From positions 1-19,911 of the forward strand of contig JAITAH010000057.1 in the NCBI GenBank assembly GCA_031284225.1: a stretch of 19,911 nt of DNA, given 5' to 3'. The translations under genes were made by a program, and so were the position numbers. The DNA is from Dysgonamonadaceae bacterium. GTDB taxonomy: Bacteria > Bacteroidota > Bacteroidia > Bacteroidales > Azobacteroidaceae. Every line of letters starts with the position of its first letter. Position 1 is the stretch's first letter. Positions 14,106 to 19,911 of the stretch are shown here, one piece after another. Under the pieces are notes generated by a model. That model worked only from the letters and a program-made list of their open reading frames with translations, was not told the DNA's origin and ran no database searches.

Positions 14106-17100
14106 ATGAGGAAAATACTTATTCAAGTTCGTTTTTTATTTGTGGTGGAATTCCTTTTTCCTTTCTCCATGCATGCTTATGATTTTTATTTTAAAAATTA
14201 TAAGGTGGAAGACGGTTTATCTCAAAATTCGGTCTTTTGCATCCATCAAGACAGCAAAGGCTTTATGTGGATGGGAACCAATGACGGTTTAAATTGCTTT
14301 AATGGATATAATTTTAAAACATACCGCAAATCACTAAAAACCAATTCCTTAGGGAATAGTAAAATTATATGTATGGTTGAAACGAAAGACCAACGTTTAT
14401 TTATCGGCACCGCTTTGGGCATTTACATATACCGGTTGAATTCGAATACTTTTGAAATTTTCAGTAAAGCAACCAAAAACGGGATCCAAATACAATCCCG
14501 CATCAATTCTTTAGCGCTCGATAATCAGAATAAACTGTGGATTGCAACCAATGAGCAAGGGTTTTTTGTTTACGATTTTGATACGGATGAATTGCTTCAA
14601 CTGGATAACACATCGGATTTACCTTCTAATCAAGTTCATCGTGTTTTTATTGATAGTAAGCAAAATGTTTGGGTGGCCTGTGAAGGCATTTACAAATATT
14701 TACCTTCGTCGAATCAATTAAAAAAATTGACTCCAAATAAAAAAAATGGGCAGGAAATCATAGTTTCTAAATTTTACGAGGACAAAAGCAATAATATATG
14801 GATAGGAACGGAAAATTACGGATTGCTAAAGTTCGATCGAGAACGGGAATCGTTCAGTTCATACTTCGATAAAGAACCGATGTTTCTGTATTACATTCAC
14901 GATATAACTGAATTTTCACCCAATGTTTTGGCAATAGGTTCCAATTCGGGTATGACCCTTTTTAACACCATTACCGGAAAACAGGAATTGATTCAAGCTT
15001 CAAAAGAAAGAGGAAGATTGTCGGATAATGCTATTTACTGTTTTTGTCAGGACAGGGAAGGCGCTTTTTGGATAGGGACTTTTTTCAGCGGTGTAAACTA
15101 TCTATCGTCGGTGAATAAAAAAATCGAACTTTATACGCATCAGGATAATGCAAATTCTGTGAGCGGTTCGGATATAAGCCGGTTTTATGAAGACGAATCC
15201 GGCGATATTTGGATCGCAACCGAAGATGCAGGACTTAATTTTTTTGATATTACCAATAAAAAATTTGCGTCTTTTCTCTCTACTTACAATATACAGGCCA
15301 TATTAATTGAAAACGATGAAATGTGGTTGGGAACTTATGGCGTAGGAATTATTGTTTTCGATAGACGCCGCCATAAAATCAAAAAAAAATGGAATATCCT
15401 TAAAGATTCCAATGTTTCCGGTTTGTTGGTGAAATCAATCATCAAAGATTCAAACGATCGCATTTGGGTAGGAAGTAACGAAGGTTTTTTTGCCTATAAT
15501 CCGGTAACCGATTCGTTCGATTTGATTCCCGGTACGGAAAAAGTTTTCATTTGGGACATTATAGAAGATAAAGACCGGAATCTATGGTTTGTAAGTAGCG
15601 GAAAAGGAGCTTTCAAATATACCGTTGAAACAAAAAAATTGATTAATTATCAATACGACAGGGAAAACGAAACTTCTATTTCGGATAATTTTATTCTGAC
15701 TTTATGCAAGGATAATAATCATCAGATTTGGCTGGGTACGGAAGAAAGCGGTTTTTGCAAATATAATTACGAAACGGACGATTTCCATCGTTACGAGCAA
15801 CTTCCCAACTTTTCAAATCAGCTGATTTATTCCATTGTTGCGGATAATTATAATCATATCTGGTTTTCTACCAGTAAAGGGTTGTTTCGTTTTAATCCCG
15901 ACAACAATCAAATAAAGGTTTTTACAGTGGAAGACGGTTTACAAAGTAATCAGTTTAACTTTAATTCCGGATTTAAATCTTCAACCGGAAAATTATATTT
16001 TGGCGGAGTGAACGGGTTTAATTCGTTTTTTCCGGAAGACTTGACGGAAAACAAATTTATTCCACCTGTCCATATCACCGGTTTCCATGTGTTTAATCAG
16101 GATATTAAACTGGACGAAACCAAAAAAATCACCCTAAATTATAAACAAAATGTATTTAATATTGAATTTGTGTCTTTGAGTTATGTTAATCCCCGTAAAA
16201 ATCAATACGCTTATAAATTGGACGGATTCGACAAGGATTGGAATTTTACGGAAGAATATAAAGTAACTTACACCAATTTATCGCCGGGAAAATATATTTT
16301 CCGGATAAAAGGCTCGAATAACGACGGAATCTGGAATGAAAAAGGAGATTCGATTGAATTGGAAATCAAGCCTCCTTTCTGGAAAACCAAAATCGCTTTT
16401 TTTATTTACATGCTGGCCGTTATCGGAATCCTGTTTTATGTCCACCGCCGATATGTGCTGAGAGCGCAAAAAAAGCAGAAATACGCCTTAGAAAAAGCAA
16501 AAACGGAAAAAGAACTGGAATTGTATAATTCAAAAATGAGTTTTTTTACTAATATCGCTCACGAAATACGAACGCCTCTCAGTTTGATAAAAGCTCCATT
16601 GGAAAAAATTCTTAAAAACAAACAAATTGAAAATGATGAAATTATTGAAGATTTACAGATCATTGAAAGGAATACGGAACAATTACATACATTGATTACT
16701 CAACTGCTTGATTTCCGGAAAATTGAAAACGGATTAATGAAACCCAACTTCATTAACGCTAATATTTCCGAATTAATCGAAAATGTAGTCATCAATTTTA
16801 AAGCCACTGCCAAACAAAAAGGGATTAGTATCCAAATGGATCTCAAAGAATCGTTTTATGCCCAAGTGGACAAGGACGCTCTCACTAAAATACTGATGAA
16901 CCTGTTGTCGAACGCGGTAAAATTTACCAAAAACCAAATTAAAATTTCTTTACATACCCATGAACGAGATAAAAACCATTTTCAAATCAGAGTGAAAGAT
17001 AACGGATTAGGAATCCCTGAAAACGAAAAAGACAATATCTTTTTACCTTTCAATCAATTAACAACCGAACATGAAAACAACGGTTTCGGAGGAGTGGGTA

Positions 17101-18044
17101 TCGGATTGTCGTACTCTTTATCTTTATCCGATTTACATTCCGGTTCATTAAAAGTGGAAAATAACGAAAACGAAGGAGCCGTTTTTATTCTGACGCTTCC
17201 GGTCAATCAACAAAAAATGGATGACGGACTCGTTCCGGAAACGGTTAAAGAAAATGAACCTGTAAAAGCGGAAGATCCGGAAGAAAATCGACCCTTTGCT
17301 TTGCTTATCATTGAAGACAATACGGATTTAAGAAATTTTCTTTCCCGAAATTTTAAAAACGAATACAAAATTTATACCGCCACAAACGGAAAAGAAGCGC
17401 TGGAACTGTTGAAAACGATTATTCCCGATATAATTATTACGGATTTAATGATGCCTGTAATGGATGGAATTGCATTGACCCGGGAAATAAAAAATAATAT
17501 CCACCTGAGCCATATCCCCGTAATTATGTTAACGGCAAAAAACACAGTCGAATCCCGCATAGAAGGTTATACTACCGGAGCCGATTCCTACATAGAAAAA
17601 CCATTTTCTATCGACTTGTTAAAAACAAGAATAACGAATTTGTTCGAAAACAGAGAAAAAATACGCGCCAATTTTATCCGTTCGCCCTATAGCCAATCCA
17701 TTTCGATTGCTAATAACAAAATGGATGAAGAATTTATTGCCCGCATGAAAAAGATTATCATGCAACACATACAGGAAGAAGACTTTTCCGTAGATGAATT
17801 GGCTTCTCATCTGTGTATGAGCCGTTCGGGATTATTTGCCAAAATAAAAGGAATATCCGGGCTGTCGCCATTGGATTATATCCGTATCGAACGGCTGAAA
17901 CGGGCGGCGGAATTGCTCATTGAAAATAAATATCCGATGGCTGAAATTGCCATGAAAGTAGGTTATAGTACCCCATCCTATTTTGCTAAAGCTTTTCAAA
18001 AACAATTCGGAGTACTGCCGAAAGATTTCATGAAAAAACAATAA
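14106..18044 (+). CDS. Hybrid two-component system regulator (sensor kinase, receiver and AraC-type DNA-binding domain)
   Basis: 1312 residues. In order: signal peptide (about 1-24); Reg_prop beta-propeller blades (about 34-680; first blade YKVEDGLSQNSVFCIHQDSK, many W-IGT repeats); Y_Y_Y domain (about 690-757, with YAYKLDGFDKDWNF and YTNLSPGKYIFRIKG); membrane helix (about 761-782); histidine kinase H-box NIAHEIRTPLS with phospho-acceptor His819; ATPase motifs LMNLLSNAVKFT, DNGLGIPENE and GVGIGLSYS; receiver domain with acceptor Asp1113 in IITDLMMPVMDG; and an AraC-type helix-turn-helix at about 1215-1312 (SVDELASHLCMSRSGLFAKI, VGYSTPSYFAKAFQKQFG). Such regulators sense oligosaccharides in the periplasm and switch on nearby polysaccharide utilisation genes. 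The susC gene 111 nt downstream on the same strand is the likely target. All catalytic residues appear present. Confidence 0.97.
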   Translation: MRKILIQVRFLFVVEFLFPFSMHAYDFYFKNYKVEDGLSQNSVFCIHQDSKGFMWMGTNDGLNCFNGYNFKTYRKSLKTNSLGNSKIICMVETKDQRLFIGTALGIYIYRLNSNTFEIFSKATKNGIQIQSRINSLALDNQNKLWIATNEQGFFVYDFDTDELLQLDNTSDLPSNQVHRVFIDSKQNVWVACEGIYKYLPSSNQLKKLTPNKKNGQEIIVSKFYEDKSNNIWIGTENYGLLKFDRERESFSSYFDKEPMFLYYIHDITEFSPNVLAIGSNSGMTLFNTITGKQELIQASKERGRLSDNAIYCFCQDREGAFWIGTFFSGVNYLSSVNKKIELYTHQDNANSVSGSDISRFYEDESGDIWIATEDAGLNFFDITNKKFASFLSTYNIQAILIENDEMWLGTYGVGIIVFDRRRHKIKKKWNILKDSNVSGLLVKSIIKDSNDRIWVGSNEGFFAYNPVTDSFDLIPGTEKVFIWDIIEDKDRNLWFVSSGKGAFKYTVETKKLINYQYDRENETSISDNFILTLCKDNNHQIWLGTEESGFCKYNYETDDFHRYEQLPNFSNQLIYSIVADNYNHIWFSTSKGLFRFNPDNNQIKVFTVEDGLQSNQFNFNSGFKSSTGKLYFGGVNGFNSFFPEDLTENKFIPPVHITGFHVFNQDIKLDETKKITLNYKQNVFNIEFVSLSYVNPRKNQYAYKLDGFDKDWNFTEEYKVTYTNLSPGKYIFRIKGSNNDGIWNEKGDSIELEIKPPFWKTKIAFFIYMLAVIGILFYVHRRYVLRAQKKQKYALEKAKTEKELELYNSKMSFFTNIAHEIRTPLSLIKAPLEKILKNKQIENDEIIEDLQIIERNTEQLHTLITQLLDFRKIENGLMKPNFINANISELIENVVINFKATAKQKGISIQMDLKESFYAQVDKDALTKILMNLLSNAVKFTKNQIKISLHTHERDKNHFQIRVKDNGLGIPENEKDNIFLPFNQLTTEHENNGFGGVGIGLSYSLSLSDLHSGSLKVENNENEGAVFILTLPVNQQKMDDGLVPETVKENEPVKAEDPEENRPFALLIIEDNTDLRNFLSRNFKNEYKIYTATNGKEALELLKTIIPDIIITDLMMPVMDGIALTREIKNNIHLSHIPVIMLTAKNTVESRIEGYTTGADSYIEKPFSIDLLKTRITNLFENREKIRANFIRSPYSQSISIANNKMDEEFIARMKKIIMQHIQEEDFSVDELASHLCMSRSGLFAKIKGISGLSPLDYIRIERLKRAAELLIENKYPMAEIAMKVGYSTPSYFAKAFQKQFGVLPKDFMKKQ

Positions 18045-18083
18045 AATCACTTTTGGACAAAATTCCTATTAATTTGGATTTTA

Positions 18084-18118
18084 TTTGTCGAACATCATTC
18101 ATGCGAGTTTTACCTTTG
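18084..18118 (+). promoter_or_regulatory. Candidate promoter of susC-like gene
   Basis: TACCTTTG at 18111-18118 is a full match to the -7 consensus and is identical to the box of purL. A TTTG at 18084-18087 could be the -33 box but the 23-nt spacer is longer than the usual 19-21. The -7 box lies 37 nt upstream of the ATG at 18156. It suggests susC is transcribed separately from the regulator gene. Confidence 0.5.
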
Positions 18119-18155
18119 CCCTGTTATTATTAATAAATTTAATACCTGAATAAAT

Positions 18156-19911
18156 ATGCTTTTAAGGAAAAGACGATGGAAAACGGTTTTTGCAGCGCTG
18201 GTCCTGATTACGTTACAAAACATGTGTTTATGGGCACAAAATAACGCAAAAATCACAGGAACTGTTTATGATGAAACACAAATACCCATGGTTGGCGTTC
18301 CAATTACTGTAAAAGGATCGGCCGAAGGAACAGTTACAGATATAAACGGTAATTTTGAAATGACGTTATCTCTGTCCGAATCAACTGTTTTAGTATGTAC
18401 CTATATAGGATATAACCCCAAAGAAGTTAAATTGAACGGGCAAAATCATCTGACAATTACAATGACTCCGGCCATAAATACGTTGGACGATGTGGTAGTA
18501 ATTGGTTATGGAACACAAAAACGCCTGTCGATTACAGGAGCCGTAGGAACTGTAAGCTATAAAGATTTGGCAAGAACAACCGCTACAACCACAGCGGCTA
18601 CTTTAGCAGGAAAAACGCCGGGAATTACTTTCCGTCAAACGAATGGGCAACCGGGACAAACCATGCGAATGGAAATCCGGAATATGGGGTCCCCCTTATT
18701 TATTATTGACGGAATAATGAAAGATGAAGGTCAATTCAACAATTTGGATATCAATGATATTGAAAATATTTCCATTCTGAAAGACGGTTCGGCAGCTATT
18801 TATGGCGTAAAAGCCGCTAATGGCGTTGTTTTGGTTACTACCAAGCGCGGTTCGCTCAACGAAAAACCGACAATAAAAATAAACGCCTATTATGGTATTC
18901 AAAATTGGACACGCTTCCCCAAAATGTCTGATGCATACAATTATAGTAACGCCTATGCCGAAGCAAGCCTAACTACTACCGGAGAAAACAGAACGGGGTT
19001 GACGCACGACAACTTGGCAAAATACGCAACAGGTTATTATAATCCCGACACCGGCGAAGATTACAGAAGTTTCGACTGGTACGATTTTGTTGTTAATAAA
19101 AACGCTCCGCAAAAATATCTGAACGTAAGTTCACAAGGAGGATCGGAAAAATTAAATTATTATTTTTCCATAAGTAAAATAGATCAGTCCGCCAATTTTT
19201 ACGATTTTAACTTTAATCGGACTAATTTTCAAGCCAATATGGATGCTCAAATCAGTAAACAACTTAAAACCGGCATTTCAATGAATGGTCGTTTGGAAAA
19301 CAGGTTAAGCCCTTCCGTAGGCGACAACTATAACAATGATTTCTGGAATTTGCGATGGGGACTGAATCGAAATAAACCGACCGAACGTCCTTATGCAAAC
19401 GACAATCCCGACTACTTGAATGCAACGACCAATATTATTAATAACCAAGCCTATGCGCGACGGGATATAATCGGAACAGGCGACGATCGGTGGCGAGTAT
19501 TTCAAGGCAACTGGAACATCGAATGGACAAGCCCGCTCAAAGGATTGAAAGCCGCTTTCCTGTATTCATACTATGCAGCTAATTTACAAATCGATCGGCG
19601 GAAATTGGAAACGCCTTTTTATCATTACGATTATATGACGCAAACTTATTCCGAAACCAGCGGACTAACCACTAAATCGCTGCAAAAAAGACAAGCGACC
19701 ATTTGGGAAAACATGTATCGTTTTTCGCTGCAATATGAAAACAAATTCGGTAACCACAATCTGAATGCCATTGTAGTTGCAGAAGCCACCGAGCGTTTTG
19801 ACCGTGCGTTAACGATGTACAATGGCGAAATAAGCGACAATTTTCAAACGCTCTTTCCCAACTCCAGCGATAATTCAATTACGGAAGATTATTTGAACGA
19901 ATATCCTTCGG
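18156..19911 (+). CDS. SusC-family TonB-dependent outer-membrane transporter, N-terminal part
   Basis: Open to the window end, giving about 585 residues of a protein usually near 1000. A signal peptide (about 1-28, ending CLWAQ) is followed by a carboxypeptidase-D-like regulatory domain (about 32-105, KITGTVYDETQIPMVGVPI). Then come the SusC signature DVVVIGYGTQKRLSITGAV (about 112-130), the TonB plug (about 130-235, with ATLAGKTPGITFRQ, SPLFIIDG and ILKDGSAAIYGVKAANGV) and the first barrel strands. SusC proteins import oligosaccharides captured by a SusD lid lipoprotein; a susD gene is expected just beyond the window. The plug segment MRMEIRNMGSPLFIIDG is shorter than the common IRG...NPLYVIDG loop. 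The preceding hybrid regulator probably controls it. Substrate cannot be inferred from what is visible. Confidence 0.95.
   Translation, partial: MLLRKRRWKTVFAALVLITLQNMCLWAQNNAKITGTVYDETQIPMVGVPITVKGSAEGTVTDINGNFEMTLSLSESTVLVCTYIGYNPKEVKLNGQNHLTITMTPAINTLDDVVVIGYGTQKRLSITGAVGTVSYKDLARTTATTTAATLAGKTPGITFRQTNGQPGQTMRMEIRNMGSPLFIIDGIMKDEGQFNNLDINDIENISILKDGSAAIYGVKAANGVVLVTTKRGSLNEKPTIKINAYYGIQNWTRFPKMSDAYNYSNAYAEASLTTTGENRTGLTHDNLAKYATGYYNPDTGEDYRSFDWYDFVVNKNAPQKYLNVSSQGGSEKLNYYFSISKIDQSANFYDFNFNRTNFQANMDAQISKQLKTGISMNGRLENRLSPSVGDNYNNDFWNLRWGLNRNKPTERPYANDNPDYLNATTNIINNQAYARRDIIGTGDDRWRVFQGNWNIEWTSPLKGLKAAFLYSYYAANLQIDRRKLETPFYHYDYMTQTYSETSGLTTKSLQKRQATIWENMYRFSLQYENKFGNHNLNAIVVAEATERFDRALTMYNGEISDNFQTLFPNSSDNSITEDYLNEYPS

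Overview
The window looks like a chromosomal segment of a member of the Bacteroidota, most likely order Bacteroidales. The evidence is a SusC-type TonB-dependent transporter, a hybrid two-component regulator with Reg_prop repeats, a complete type IX secretion (T9SS) core operon, promoter boxes of the Bacteroidota TAnnTTTG type, and a Cas13b effector. The T9SS argues against the genus Bacteroides itself and for a Porphyromonas/Tannerella/Dysgonomonas/Paludibacter-like lineage; this last step is inference.

Layout. (1) 1-263, minus strand: N-terminus of purL, with a very good promoter at 296-328. (2) 319-445: a long imperfect palindrome. (3) 584-4918: a compact type VI-B CRISPR-Cas locus. It holds a 182-aa three-helix membrane protein, then cas13b with two RX4H HEPN motifs, then a 10-repeat/9-spacer array on the same strand. 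No cas1 or cas2 is present. (4) 5022-5136: a second palindrome related in sequence to the first and in the same orientation, so the two copies bracket the CRISPR locus. (5) 5195-11419: porP-porK-porL-porM-porN, the T9SS rotor, periplasmic ring and associated protein. (6) 11419-13943: chromate-transporter-like half protein, K+/H+-antiporter-like protein, second chromate-transporter-like half protein, overlapping end to end and overlapping porN by 1 nt. (7) 14106-18044: a hybrid two-component system. (8) 18156 to the window end: the 5' part of a susC gene, probably the start of a polysaccharide utilisation locus controlled by that regulator.

The most notable points concern the Cas13b locus. First, the conserved Cas13b N-terminus is encoded upstream of the long open frame, starting at ATG 1171, and is cut by a single in-frame TAG at 1222-1224. 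The long frame itself only has a GTG at 1243 as a possible start. The effector is therefore recently broken, made by re-initiation, or affected by a base error. Second, the small membrane protein has a topology resembling the Pycsar effector PycTM (DUF5706) and has no RX4-6H HEPN motif. It is a candidate type VI-B accessory protein whose relation to Csx27/Csx28 should be tested. Third, related palindromes flank the whole unit.

No rRNA, tRNA, transposase or integrase was recognised. Stretches without a gene: 264-583 holds the purL promoter, the first palindrome and a candidate promoter for the CRISPR operon. 4919-5194 holds about 100 bases without recognised features, then the second palindrome and the porP upstream region.
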